Assembly (NCBI GenBank): GCA_023614405.1
Contig: CM042694.1
Span: 132,747,711-132,811,710 of the forward strand
Length of the DNA: 64,000 nucleotides
Reading direction: 5' to 3'
Source: Avena insularis
Taxonomy: Eukaryota > Streptophyta > Magnoliopsida > Poales > Poaceae
Part shown: piece after piece, positions 30,525 through 43,400 of the stretch
Layout of the letters: every line of letters starts with the position of its first letter
Numbering within the stretch: the stretch's first letter is position 1
Program-made: the position numbers and the translations under genes
Notes under the pieces: model-generated
Told to the model about the DNA's origin: nothing
What the model saw: the letters and a program-made list of their open reading frames with translations, nothing else
Databases searched by the model: none

Positions 30525-33500
30525 ATGGACGCCGACGCCGACGCCGACGCGTGGTGGTCTGATAACGCGGAGGAACTTGATGAGATCTGCCGCGAGGCTG
30601 AGAAGGACGCCGCCTCCCGCAACCCTAGCGTCACTCCTGCTCCAGTCACCCAGTACCTTCCCACCTCCGCCGCCGCATCGGGCCCCCCTCCCTCCTCCTC
30701 CACCACCACCACCTCTGCTGCCTTCCCCTCCCGCGTCTCCGCCCCGTCCCATGCCTCCGCCGCATCTGCTGCACCCATCTCCCGCCTCCCCGCCGCGCCC
30801 AATGACACCGCCGCCTCTGCTTTCCCCCTCTCTACCGTCCCCGCCGCGCCCCATGCCTCCGCCACGCCCCTCTACCGCATGCCCGCCGGGCGCAATGCCA
30901 CCGCCACCGCCACCTCTCCTTACTCCCTCTCCCACACCTCCGCCGCCGCGGCCCGTGCACCCGCCTCGCCGGCCGCTGATTTCTTCTCGCCTCCAAGGGA
31001 GCTCTCCCAGCGCGCCACGGCCAGCGGCGGCTTCTCTCCTCCGCGCGAGCTCTCCCAGCGCCCACCGGAGGCCTCGGTGGCGGCGGCCGAGGACAGCGAC
31101 TGCCAGATCATAGAGGCGATGGGTACCGCGGGCACTGACCGGTTCAGGAGCAACCTGCCGAGGGAGAGGAATGCCAGGGTGTCTAGCCAGACCCCCGTCA
31201 AGAGCGCGAACACTAGGGGGAGGCAAGCTAGGGTGCCGCCCAGGGAGAAGTCGACCGAGGAGCTCAAGGTGAGACTAGGATAGCCACTGCGCTTCCTGTG
31301 CGTGCAAAAATGCACACAGCTTGTTTGTATTTCTGCGCTTTCTTGATTTCCTGATGCGCGTGGTCTCGCTGGGTGTTGCAGCTGCAGAGGGAGCTGGAGC
31401 GTGCCCTGAAGCAGATGAACGACATGGTGCGCACCTCACTTGCTACTATTGTTATTCTATAATACTAATGTAGTTCTAGTACTAGTTCTATCATTTATCG
31501 GTGCCCTGTGCTGCGTAAATGATTCGAGATTAGTGCATGTTACTCTTGTTTGATCCTATGCACACACAGGTTCATGGCACCTAGGCTAGTATTGTACCTG
31601 ACTTGCATTATAAGTTGCAAATTAATCTTGCAGAGAAACGAGAACACCGGGCTCAAGAAAGGCATGCAAAATAAAGACCTTGAAATCCAGGCTAAAGAAG
31701 AGGAGATCCATAATTTAAAGAAGACAAATGCGTAGGTGCCATTCTCTTTTAATATATTTTTTCATGCTATATCAGCACATCATGATGCTGATGTAACGCA
31801 TGTTTCCTGTGTGAAGAATCAAAATATAACTAGATGGCCTTTGAACCAGCTTGGATTGTAGGGAGTGGCCTTTAAAAACAGTAGTTGGTTCACATATCTT
31901 TCTGCACTGCATCTGCTTGCATGCGTGGTATACTACTAACATTAGTTTTTTTTGTTTTGTTCCAGGGCCTGTTCTGCCAAAGATATTTGCAGTACAAGGA
32001 TGGATATTGACCAGTCTGCAAATGAGGCTTTGCAAGCTGGGGGTTCTTGTTGGACATCCACAAGGAGAGCAGAGAAGTTGAATGGAAAAAATAAGGAGCT
32101 CTGTTCCTCCCGAGATGGTTTGTATCTCAACGAACTTTTTTGATTGATGCATCTGACTTCTTGGAACTGAAACACCAAAGAGCTATCACTAGCACTAAGA
32201 GATTTATGAACCTTTTTGAAGCTGAGAGTGTTTTCTTATCTCCTGACTTCTAATATTATAAATGATTGATTTCTTAATGAACAGGAACAAGTACATCAGG
32301 AGCATATTTGGAGGAAAATGCACACCTTGAATTAAAAAGCAATAAATGCACGGACATTAAGGCTAAAGGAGTCCAAACAGATCTTCCACTGAACAATGAA
32401 CATCTTGAGCGCAAGAAAGTACCAATAAATAACATCTCTAGCAGCCTATGTGCAATCTGGGGTAGGCCAGCTAACAGTATGTTGGGGAGGAGCCTGATCT
32501 CGAAGATCCTTGCTTCTTGCTCAGAAGAAATGTTGACACTTCTCCAGTCTACGAGATTGCTAGAAAAGTGTGAAAACTCTTCCGAAGAGAGCTCCTCAAT
32601 GAATAATGCTATATCTGAAGTATATGATATTATCATCAAGGTGATAGTCATTTTTTTTAACAGGATGGTCATGTAAAAAGCACCTATTCTCTTCACTATA
32701 GCAGTTTGCACTAAATGTGCATTTTTCTAGAGTGAAATGCTACTTTGCTTTTTAACATCATTTTTAATGCCAATACCTGTCTTACAACTGCTCTGTGATA
32801 ATGATAATAGTGGCACAAGATTTGCTTTCACCAGAATAGCGCTGCATTTGAACAGGGAATACTGTCTCCAGCCATTTGTATTAGCAGTAGCTTAGTGTTA
32901 GAGATGTGTATATTTTTTTTCTATATTAGCTGTATAGTATCCTTGTTGTATAAGGGGTTTACACAACATCTGTATATGTATATCAATGCTATTAGCATGT
33001 TCTTCTAAATTCTAATTAAGTTAGTCCTTTCCTAAAAAAAGAAAGTGTATTTCTGTAATGTTCTTGTTCGCAAATGTAGGGTTTATTTCGGTCCAATGCA
33101 ATATAAGTATGTTGTCCCCTCTATACCCAATACAGCTGCAGCTTTACTTTTTATCACTCCATACATGCACTGAATATAGCACACCCTATATTCTTAATGA
33201 TGGGAATACATATTCATTTGAAATAACATCTCATATGTCCACTTTTTCTGTTTTGTTCCTTGCAGATAAATAGTGATACGGTACCTATACAAACTCTTCT
33301 TGAAGCATTGCTAAATCTGTGTGTTGTTGGTAATGTGAGAACCGATTACCTCACTTTATTTACATAGCAAGGTTGCTTATTTAGTCATTTCTCATGACCA
33401 TCCATCGTGCTTCTCCACCGGCATACGAAAAATAGGTCTAGCACTCCATACAACTTAATACTGATGAGGTTATTAGTTATTTCAAACTTAGTTGGTTACA

Positions 33501-36500
33501 CCGAATGTGGTTCTCTGTTTTATTTGTAGTCACTTTGGAAAGGAAAAAATGATACTCCCTCCGTCCAGCAATAAGTGACTTGGATTTGTCTAAATTCGCA
33601 TGTATGTAGATGCGGTTTAGTATGTAGATACATGCGAATCTAGTGAAACCCGAGTCACTTATTTTGGGACAGAGGGAGTAGATTTTAAGTATTTGTCGAT
33701 GGACACTGAGTTACCTTTGACCGGTTTCCATCTTAAACATGTTTTGACATAAAAAACCTAGCCGACCCAGAACTAGTAGGAATTAACAAGAACCATTGCA
33801 ATAGTTGTTTTCCAAGCCAAGTTCTGAGCACATCATCCCTCTTACTGCTAGGTTGTTTATTTTGAAGAATAAAAGTCTGACCAGTTGACACTATGTAGAC
33901 TCTGGAAAATGCATTGTTTAATAACTACAGTTTTCTCATGCAACTATGCAGCTGTAGGTTGAGTCTGTTAGGATTTGATATACAGTTGCTACTGAGTTGA
34001 AGTATTTGATATACAGTTGCTACTGAGTTGAAGTATTGGTAATTAAAGATTCATAATTTTGATTTTTCTCTGTAGTGCATACTGCATAGTTGTTAAGCCG
34101 TCTTGGCTTTTCCCGTGGATGTTGAAGTAAGACAGTTTTAACTGGCCAGCTGGTTTATGCATGTATTTTACCTGCTACTTTCCCTTTCAGGTCGTCGTTG
34201 TTGGTAGGTCCCTGCGGATATTGTATAGCATCTTGCAGAACTTGCTAACCCATGGAATCAAGTCTAACCAAAGGTATGTTTACTTCATTGGATATATTTC
34301 TAGTCTCCAGGATAGCTGTATGTGATTAGCAATTTGTCTGACATCTTTAGAAGGGTCAAAAAATCAACAACTAAATATTAGAATAAGGTCGTAGTGTATA
34401 AGACAAGGTGAATGTAGAACGACCGTTTTTACTGCATTCTGTATGAATGTTATGTCTAATGATCCATAGGACTTTTTCCTTGCTGGTGCGGATGCCTTTT
34501 TGTTTGTAAAATGGTCAAACTAGATAATGTTAACCATAGTACTGTCCATGTGGCAATCCAGATTCTCACAACTCTAATGGCATCGAGAAAGTTAGACTTC
34601 TTGAAGCGGCAAATTTGTATATGTAAAAACCACCATTCACCAGTGCCCAGAGTCATACATGACAATTTTCAATGTAGAAAACTATTTATATCATTTTGAT
34701 TTAACTCCATGATTTGTTGTTGTATTATATGTTCTCCCTTCCCCAGACCCCACAATGTGTGGAGTATATGTTCTCCCTTTTCAGCTTCTGTTACTAATTT
34801 TAAAATTTTAAGAGAGAAGGTGGGTGCGGGTGCGTTGTAATTCTTGTTTGGAACATGGCAGGGGCATATTTACAAAACTAAGGTGGCGTTTTTTTTAATG
34901 GAACATGGCAAAGAAATATACCACATTTGGAAGACTAAGGTGGCATTATTTATACTAATGCCTGTAGGTAACGTAGCCTGTTAGGAAGACTAACAAGTAG
35001 GCAACTAACCCATTCCCATCTGTAATTATTTGAGAAAATATCTTGTGAAAATCACCTTTTCGTTTGGAAGTATGTGGAAACCACATGTAGAGATTTTGAA
35101 AAATTATCCCCAACATACAGTAGTTGTGAGGCGGTGTTTAATTAAACATGTAAAAAATTCAAGAACACACTCGAGCACTTTTGGGAGCTATGAAAAAGAA
35201 ACAGAAATGAATTCTAGTAGAAAATAGTAAAAGCAATATTCATGCCGAATTTTTTCTAGCTTCCCAATGTGATTCAGTATGAACTTGAAATTTTACAGGT
35301 TTATATAGCATCACCTCACCTACATATGAAATTCTATAGAGTTTTTTCTAAACTTCTACGCATGATTTCAACAGTTCTTTCACTGAAACGGTTGTTTCCA
35401 ACAGATATGTTTGCATCTTTTATAGATGCTACTAATGGCAGTTTCTACCACTAGGCAGTAGTACTAACAAGTGCAGTTTGTATAATTGCTCGTTGGTTGT
35501 TGGTACTTTCTTAGTTTCTTTTACTTCTTTATAATCATAGGCACTCATGCTTATGAACTTTAATACGATTTTTCTCAGTGTAAATTCAGGAACAATGTTA
35601 TCATTGACACGTATGCTAACAATAACATGGAAATAGAGAGTAACAATACATTGCTGAATGCACCTGGCATGGAGAATCTAGTAAGAAATGAAGATGGACT
35701 TCACATTGGAAATATGTTTCTTCCTTCTACATTCTGGCCTTCATTCTTCACTGCTGTGCTGCAAATTGCGCTGAAGTATTCAGAAGAGAGTATTCGTGTT
35801 GATGCACTATCCATAATTATTCTCATTGTCAGGACAAGTGATCCTAAAGTGGAGCGTGAAAAGTAAGCAAGCACGAGCAGTGTCTATTCTTAAATCGGTC
35901 GAAATTTTATATGCAACTAATGCTCAGTGATATTCTGTGCTACTTTCAGATTTGGATTTACTTCTGTAATGGAAAGCTTGCATCCATTGTTGCAGAAAGA
36001 AAATGGATTGCTCGTCAAGAAACATTCTGTGCATCTACTTTTTTTGCTTTTGAACTGTAAGTTCTTGTGTTTCGATATTCTGTTTCTCATATTAGCTTTA
36101 TAACCTAAGATGTTGCATAGCAAGTGCTGTTTTTGCTAGTTGAATGGTCCACTGTGTCTTCTGTTGAGTAGTTAGTTACTCTATTTGACACCATTTTCAT
36201 GGAATCCTTAGCTATTTAATTTAAGTTAATGCGGTGTTTTGGCTCTTGGGTGCGTATGCTCGCTTTATTTGAAATATATCTTAGAGCCATTTTTAAATGC
36301 CAAAAAATTCCAAAATAAATATCCACACATACATCTTCACATTCTAGGTGAAGACAGCTCAAATGAGCCTTACAGCGAGACATGTTTTTATCTTTTTTAC
36401 ACAACCCACAAAAGAAACAGTTTTTTCGTGGAACTTTATGTGAGCACATGGAATGTTGAGATGCACACGCGAATACTTTTTTTGTTTTTTTTAACAATTT

Positions 36501-38516
36501 GAAATATGTGATTTTGATAAAGAGAGCATATGCACCCTAGATCAAATGTGAATTTCCTTAGCAAGTTCTAATGAATTGACCATGTGATAAATTCTTTGAG
36601 TTAACTTACTATTTTCATGAGAAGTAAAATTGACAAGTCGAAGTTGGAAGTTATATTCTTCTTGCAAATGATCCTGTGCGAGTGGGAACGTGTTGCTAAA
36701 TTTCTCCCTTCGCTCATTTCATATGGCGCTGCAGGGTGAATGGAAACAATACTTTTCCTTCCTCTTGAAGAGTTCTTTTCGTTAAACGTACACACGATCT
36801 CCATTCCTCTTTTTTGTTTTTCTGGTCTGGTGGTATCGAACAGCTATATCTTGATGGTAAAAACCTAAAGCTGAGGGTTTCAGTTCACATACTGAGAAAC
36901 AATTGCCCGGAGATGACAGTACATGTACATTCAAATGTTGATATGGTGCTCACACGCCTTTCATTATTCTGTTGGCTCTGTAGCTCTGTTAAATAAAACT
37001 ACGTGCTGGAAGAAGAATTGTTATTTTAGCCATGTCTGTTCCTCTTGGAACACTTGAGGTACTGGGACGAACAATCTCAGTGGTGTTTCGTTCTAAAGAT
37101 ATCTATAACAGGATGCTAATATTTCTCTTTGTTGTTATTTCGCTTTCCCTGTGCCAGTAACTGCAACCTAATTCCTGTTGCTGCCTTAATGGTAGGTCCT
37201 GCGATGTTGAAGCTTCTGTGCAATGGAGGTACAGATGGCTCTGAAATGATGGAGGTTGGATCTGAAAATGATAGACCACAACAAGCTATAAGCTCAGTTC
37301 TTAAGGACTTGTCTGAATGTTTGACTTGTGGTGAGGCAACAACTTCTCTGGTATGTTCCTTGGTTCTTTAGTGATTCAGTCAGGACTCTGCATAAACATA
37401 TTTAGCTCCAACATTTTGTTTGTAGCATTTATAGTTTGAATCCTTTAACCTCATTAAGATTTTAGCCTGCATGGATTGAACGGAGTAATGAGTTCTTGCC
37501 CCTGCCATCCTCAAAAAAAATTGCTGCATGAGCTACCTTCAAAGTTTTAAGCTCAATTGCAACAGTAGAAGTTCCTCATAACTAAGTGTGGCATTTATTT
37601 CCTAAGTTTAACAACTAAAGCAAAACTGATATTTTTCAGGAGCTCAAGCTTTGTCGGCTAGTTATCAATCTATTAGCGTTCATAGCTTCTAGTGGCAAAT
37701 TGGGATATCAAGTGCTTCTAGATTCAGTGGCTGCCAATGGTGCCAGTTTTTTGGAGTTGATCATTGAAGTCCTTGCTTCACAGATGGAACACGAAGTTGA
37801 TTTTTCAACTGAGGTACATGAGCTATTGAAAGAAAGGTAATCATAAAAATTCTCCATCCTAAACTGTGCATTTTTCTCAGTTGGTCACATCTTTGCATGA
37901 ATATTCTGTGTGCGGTGTTTATTGGCAACTTTGGATCTACCATTTTTGTACATTCAATTTTTGAATATTCTCAAATAATTGCACAATTAAGAGATCACGA
38001 GGCAAGCTTACTTGCACAATTAAATAACAAGTGAAGTCTGAGTGGTTGTTACAAAATTGTCTGTCATGCATCGTATATCTACAACTATGGATGTGTTTTC
38101 GTTGTTGAATTAGTGCTGGTAACTATCAGAGTTATCTGTGCTGTACTATTCCTATTTCATGCAAAATGAATGTTTTCTGTAGGTATTTACTGATGAGAGA
38201 AGCTCTGATCCTTCTGAACCGACTAGCTTCACACGCCATGTTTTCAAAGCCAACTCTGGAAGTGCTGATAGGCAGCAAGCAGTGCGCAAGCTTGACAATC
38301 GATACCGCGAATCGTCTGCCCCAGAGGAGCAAATACCCCTTGAGGCACCTGGGCGAGATAAATCCCCAGATGGCGAACGACCTCGCAGAACTGGCCCAAA
38401 AGTTCCGTTCTCGAGTGTACGGTTTCCTGGAGGAGCAACAGCATTCCAAAGCCGAACATTCCAACCCAAGTGCTCCGGGCAAGAGTTCGCACCTGCCTCC
38501 AAGAGTTCCAAGATAG
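30525..38516 (+). CDS. SUV2: ATRIP-like DNA-damage checkpoint protein, SENSITIVE TO UV 2 homologue (870 aa, 12 exons)
   Basis: Exons are 30525-31268, 31382-31426, 31634-31731, 31966-32117, 32285-32640, 33266-33334, 34191-34273, 35590-35862, 35950-36056, 37196-37350, 37640-37836 and 38183-38516. Splice sites and phases agree throughout (2,613 nt). The N-terminus ([19 protein letters not shown], residues 10-28) resembles the acidic RPA-binding motif of ATRIP. A low-complexity Ser/Ala/Pro region follows, with [10 protein letters not shown] present twice. Residues about 245-295 form a coiled coil ([15 protein letters not shown] and the next exon). The C-terminal part is helical and leucine-rich ([35 protein letters not shown]). 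In plants ATRIP/SUV2 partners ATR kinase in the nuclear DNA-damage response. It is longer than Arabidopsis SUV2 as I remember it (about 650 aa), mainly in the N-terminus. The structural call is firmer than the name. A Stowaway MITE lies in intron 6. Confidence 0.72.
33555..33678. mobile_element. Stowaway-type MITE (124 bp) in intron 6 of the ATRIP-like gene
   Basis: The ends are ctccctccgtcc and gggacagagggag, with TA on both sides (33553-33554 and 33679-33680). The arms (aaataagtgacttgg-like here caataagtgacttgg) assign it to the same subfamily as the copies at 2831 and 26547. Confidence 0.92.
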
Positions 38517-39076
38517 CTGTGGGTATCTCTCTAGCTTACTGGTTTTTTTTCTCCTTTTGTGGCTAACCGTAGCAGGGTCTTTCTGGCTAGGGCGAGTAGG
38601 TAGCTTTTGGATGGTGGTGTACAGAGGGGTGTGATTTCTCGCCATTTTGGGGCAATGTACTGTAAGTCTGAAAACGCAAGGGAAATGTATTGTCCGAGTT
38701 GTACTTTAGAAATTTGCATATGGCAATAGCAAGAGCAGCTTCTCGTCACGGCTGATCATCTTTCCTTTTGTATGCAATTGATTATTTGGTGGAGTTGATT
38801 TTCTCTACTGAACAACACTGATAATGTAAGGAATCGAAGTTTTGCAGCGTGGCCAAACTGCAATTCTTTAAATAACAAGGGACTTTTTATGAAAGAAAAA
38901 TTATACTGTAGTAACTCTCTTTGTTCACAATTGAGAATACTTCATGAATTTAGACGGGTTTCCGTACCTAGGTTCACTCATTCCGAAGCTGGATGATCTG
39001 TATTGGCAGAATCCGAGACGGACTCCTCCCTCACCTTTGGCCTTTTTTCCATGAGTCTGGCAAGATTATATGATCG
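38517..39076 (+). other. 3' region of the ATRIP-like gene and spacer
   Basis: It should contain the 3' UTR of the gene ending at 38516. No distinct element was recognised. Its right edge is the 5' target duplication of LINE C (aagtttgactaa, 39077-39088). Confidence 0.4.
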
Positions 39077-39323
39077 AAGTTTGACTAAATCCCAAACCGC
39101 AACAAAATCTTTGGAAACGGCTTTTCCCCTCTAGCTAGGGTTTCCAGTTCTCTCATGGGCGGCAGCCGGTGTTGAGTTTCAGTTCCTGCCCTCCTCTCTG
39201 ATCTGGTGATCTCATGTCGATATTGGGATGATCCTGGTATCACTCCCTGGGCGTGGCTCGCTGATTGGGGGTTTTCGGAGGGTTTAGGGTTGGTCCCTCG
39301 TGCTAAGTAGATCGGTTTCCTCC

Positions 39324-40459
39324 ATGGCAGAGGGGTCCTCGGGTTCATCTGCTGAGACATCGGAGGGTATAGCTGTGATGATGAAGAGGATGGGTATCAG
39401 GGAAGAAGACCTAGATGATGTTGTCTTTGAGGAAGAAGGACCGCCGCCGGCAGAGACCACGAGATGGCTGGCCATTGCTAAAGTTTTAACAAAGGGAGAA
39501 TACTCAAGCTTTTGGTTCTTCAAGAATATGAAATCGGCCTGGGATCTTGCTCAGGAGGTGAAAACAAAAACCCTAGATGCTAACATCTATACCTTCCAGT
39601 TCTCTTGCCTTGGTGATTGCGAGAGGGTTATGCAAGGGGGGCCCTGGAGCTTTCGTGGTAATCCAGTGGTGATAGCGCCGTATGATGGTTTTACTAAGCC
39701 TTCGTCTATTGAGCTTTCACATATTAGTGTGTGGATTCAGATACACGACCTGCCTTTTGGGTATGCAGCAATGATTAAATCTCTCGCGTCTAAGGCGAGT
39801 CTGTGCATAGAAAATGAGCCAATATCAGATGATTTTGAGGGGAACTTCTATAGAGCAAGGGTTTAAATTGATGTTGGGAAACCACTGAAACTTGTGGTGT
39901 CGATGATCAGAGCAGGCAAAAGGGAACTTTTTTTTGGGTTAAGTATGAAAATATTCCTAACTGGTGTCAAGTCTGTGGTCACCTAGGGCATGAATTCAAG
40001 GATCATGAGGATGGGATGCATTCTCCAGATACGGTGGTATTCAAAGATCTTTGTGCTGAATGGAAAATCAGTAGTGGAGGTAGACCAGCATGTGGAAGAG
40101 GGGGCTGGCGTGGTTTTGGTAGAGGATTTTCCTCTATGGGACGTGGTGGTGCTTTTGGAAGAACTGGATCATTGCTCATAAATAGATAAGATGGGACAGA
40201 GGATATGAGTGAGGATGACTACAACAAAGTGTCAGAGGATCGCAATGCAAATTCTACTGATACTGATATTAACATGGTGGTTACGTTGGCTCAGGAAACA
40301 GGAAGAGTGGGGATGATGGTCAATCATCTTGAACCGGTATTACCTACTAGCCCTAATCAAGTTAGGGCTCCTAAGAGAAATAAAACTGGCGATGTTGTGA
40401 ATGTCAATGAAAATGCAGGATCGGCGGGCTCCCTCGAGGAGTACCGCCCGGTCCAATGA
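39324..40459 (+). pseudogene. LINE C ORF1: nucleic-acid-binding Gag-like protein, broken
   Basis: The frame starts MAEGSSGSSAETSEGIAVM and contains the DUF4283-type region (WFFKNMKSAWDLAQEVKTK, VMQGGPWSFRGNPVVIAPYD, WIQIHDLPFGY). A TAA stops it at 39864-39866. A lost T in the following T-run shifts the frame at about 39930. The zinc knuckle then reads CQVCGHLGHEFKDH (about 39967-40008), with H where the last cysteine is usual, so metal binding is doubtful. A glycine/arginine-rich tail and an acidic C-terminal part (40205-40459) complete it. Its terminal TGA overlaps the ORF2 ATG (ATGA at 40456-40459). Confidence 0.82.
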
Positions 40460-43400
40460 GGACATTAGGGCTGAATTGTCGGGGTTTGAGGAATGACCCG
40501 GCAGTTCGAGCGCTTTTGGATGTCCAAAGGCAATGCAATCTCGATGTGCTATTCTTGTCGGAGACACACTTAGAAAGTTATCCGGTAGACTGTTTACGGA
40601 GACGTTTGAAGATGGATTTCAAGATAGTTCAACCGAGTAACGGGCGTAGTGGGAGTGTTGCTATGTTCTGGAAGAGAGAATTTACTATCCAGCAGCTTTA
40701 TGCAGACTCTAAGTACATTGATGTTCGAGTGGTCGAGAACCTAGAAAAGACCTGGAGACCGACTAGGATTTATGGCGAACCTAGATGGCAAGACAAATAT
40801 AAAACGTGGGATAACATTAAACAACCGGCATGATCTTCCATGGCCATTATTGGGGATTTCAATGAAATACTATATTCGCATGAGAAAGAAGGGGCTAATC
40901 CGATGCCACAACCATATATGCAAGCTTTCAGGGATGTTCTGTCGGAGCGTGCACTCAGTGATCTTGGCTTTGTGGACGAACCTTTCACCTAGAAAAGGGG
41001 GAGAATAAGAGAACGTCTTGATCGTGTGGTCGTTAATAATGCTTGGAGAACGTTATTCCCGGAAGCTGAAGTTCACCATATGGAGTTCGCTCGTTCTGAT
41101 CATAGACCAATTTATCTTGACACGAAGCCTCCTGTGGTCCAACAACGAGGAAATCGACCCCGTCGATTTGAAGCCAAATGGATGCAGGAGAAGGATTTTT
41201 TGGGAGGTTGTTCAGAAGGCTTGGGATGGCGCCAATATTGTGGTTAGTGATGGGGGTGTCATGGCAAAACTTAATCACTTGCATGTTGCCCTTCACGACT
41301 GGGACCATCGGTTCCTAAAGAGGCCCAAGCAGCGACTTCGGAAAGCCCAGAGGGAGCTAGATAACGCTATGAATGGGCCAATGAATACTACAAATGAAGA
41401 GAAGGCAAATGAGCTGGCCAATCTAATTGAAATGCTCTTAGAATAGGAGGAAGTTCAATGGTTGCAGCAGTCACGTGTTAATTGGTTGCGACAAGGGGAC
41501 ATAAACACTACGTTTTTCCACCACTTTGCATCGGCTCGTCTCAAGAGGAACTTAAGTAAAAAAGTTAAGAGATGGTAACGACTGGATAGAAGGTACAAAT
41601 GCGCTTAAACCTCTCATCCTCCATTGCTTTGCTAACTTGTTCACCTCCGAAGTGCAAGAAACAGATCCAACCATTCTTGATAAGGTGCAGACGAAGGTTT
41701 CTCTTGAGATTAACGCTAGATTATTGGCTCCGTTTTCTATAGAGGATGTGAGGAAAGCTGCATTCAGTATTGGGGACTTTAAGGCGCCTGGGCCGGATGG
41801 ATTACATGTTGTTTTTTATAAAAAATTCAGGGACATTTGTGGAGAAGAGATCACTAGTGAAATCCTCCAAGCTATGACCTCTGGAGTAATACTTGATGGC
41901 TGGAATGACACTACTGTGGTCCTCATTCCTAGGGTAGATAATCTAGAGTCTATTACTCAATTTCGGCCTATTAGTCTGTGTAATATGATCTACAATATCA
42001 TCTCCAAAATGTTGGTTGCCCGCTTGAAAGTTGTTCTTCTTGAAATAATATCTCCAACACAAAGCGCATTTGTTTCTGGCTGTCTTATTATTGACAACGT
42101 TCTGGTGGCCTATGAATGTGTACATTCCATCAAAAATAAGAGATCAGGTAACTTTGGGACCTGTGCTGTAAAACTAGACATGCATAAAGCCTATGATAGA
42201 GTGGAGTGAGTTTTTCTAGAGAACATGATGAGAAAGCTTGGTTTTCATGAGAGATGGATTGGGCTGATGATGGCATGTGTTAGCTCTGTGAAATACCAGG
42301 TGCGGTTTTAACTCCAAAGAAACAGAGAAATTTTCTCCTTCGAGAGGACTTAGGCAAGGGGACCATCTTTCCCCATATTTGTTCCTTTTATGTGCGGAAG
42401 GCTTATCTAGTCTATTGCTGCATGAAGAAGAAGTTGGTGGCATGATGGGATTAGGGTGTGCAGAAATGCACCGTCAATTTCACACTTATTATTTGCTGAT
42501 GATTCCCTGATTCTTATGAAGGCGGATTTGAATAATTTAACTTGCTTACAACAAGTTCTTGATACATGTTGTGCAAATATGGGACAACTGGTGAGTTTGG
42601 CTAAGTCGATTATATATTTTTTCCCTAACACGCATGTGCTTGTGTGTGCATATATCTGTGAAGTTCTACACATTGACACAAAAGCTCTCTCTGATAAATA
42701 TCTGGGTCTTCCCGCTCTAGTCGGGACTGATAGAAGTGATCGCTTCATCCATTTAATTAAGCGGATTATACAATGGATTAATGGATGGAAGGAAAAACTC
42801 TTATCTATAGGAGGGAAAAAGATTCTTCTAAAAGCAGTGGTTCAACCTATTTCGGTTTATGCAATGTCGGTCTTGTTTATCCCTATTGGCGTTTGTAAAA
42901 AGATGACCGATGCTATAGCAAAATTTTGGTGGGATGATGAAGGAAATAGCAAGAAGATGCACTGGTATGCATGGTAGAAGCTTTGTTATCCAAAAAATGA
43001 AGGAGGTATGGGATTTTGGGACTTTCATTCTTTCAACTTAGAGATGCTAGCTAAACAAGCGTGGAGACTTATCGATAACCCAGATTTCTTATGTGCACGT
43101 GTCCTCTGTGCTAAATACTATACAAGTGGTGATATTCTTACGGCCGGTCCAAAAAAGGGGGCATCCTTCACATGGCAGAGCATTTTAGCCGGCTTAACTA
43201 CTTTTAAAATATGTTACATTTGGAGGGTAGGAAATGGCGAGAGTATAGACATATATACTGATCCCTATATTCCATCTCGTCTGGACAGAAAAGTTATTTC
43301 ACCAAGAGAAGAAGTGGTTTATTCAAAAGTATTAGAATTAATTGATCCAACTACTAGAGCATGGGACGAACAGTTGCTGCGCAACTTATTCTCCACGGTG

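Noticed and set aside
30228..31226. Long minus-strand open frame (332 codons) opposite exon 1 of the ATRIP-like gene
   Set aside because: It is glycine/arginine-rich and repetitive, lies opposite a GC-rich exon where stop codons are rare, and has no recognisable domain. It is a compositional shadow.
34511..34699. Possible extra exon of the ATRIP-like gene within intron 7
   Set aside because: Exons 7 and 8 already join in phase (ag|g giving arginine), and this frame lacks suitable splice borders.
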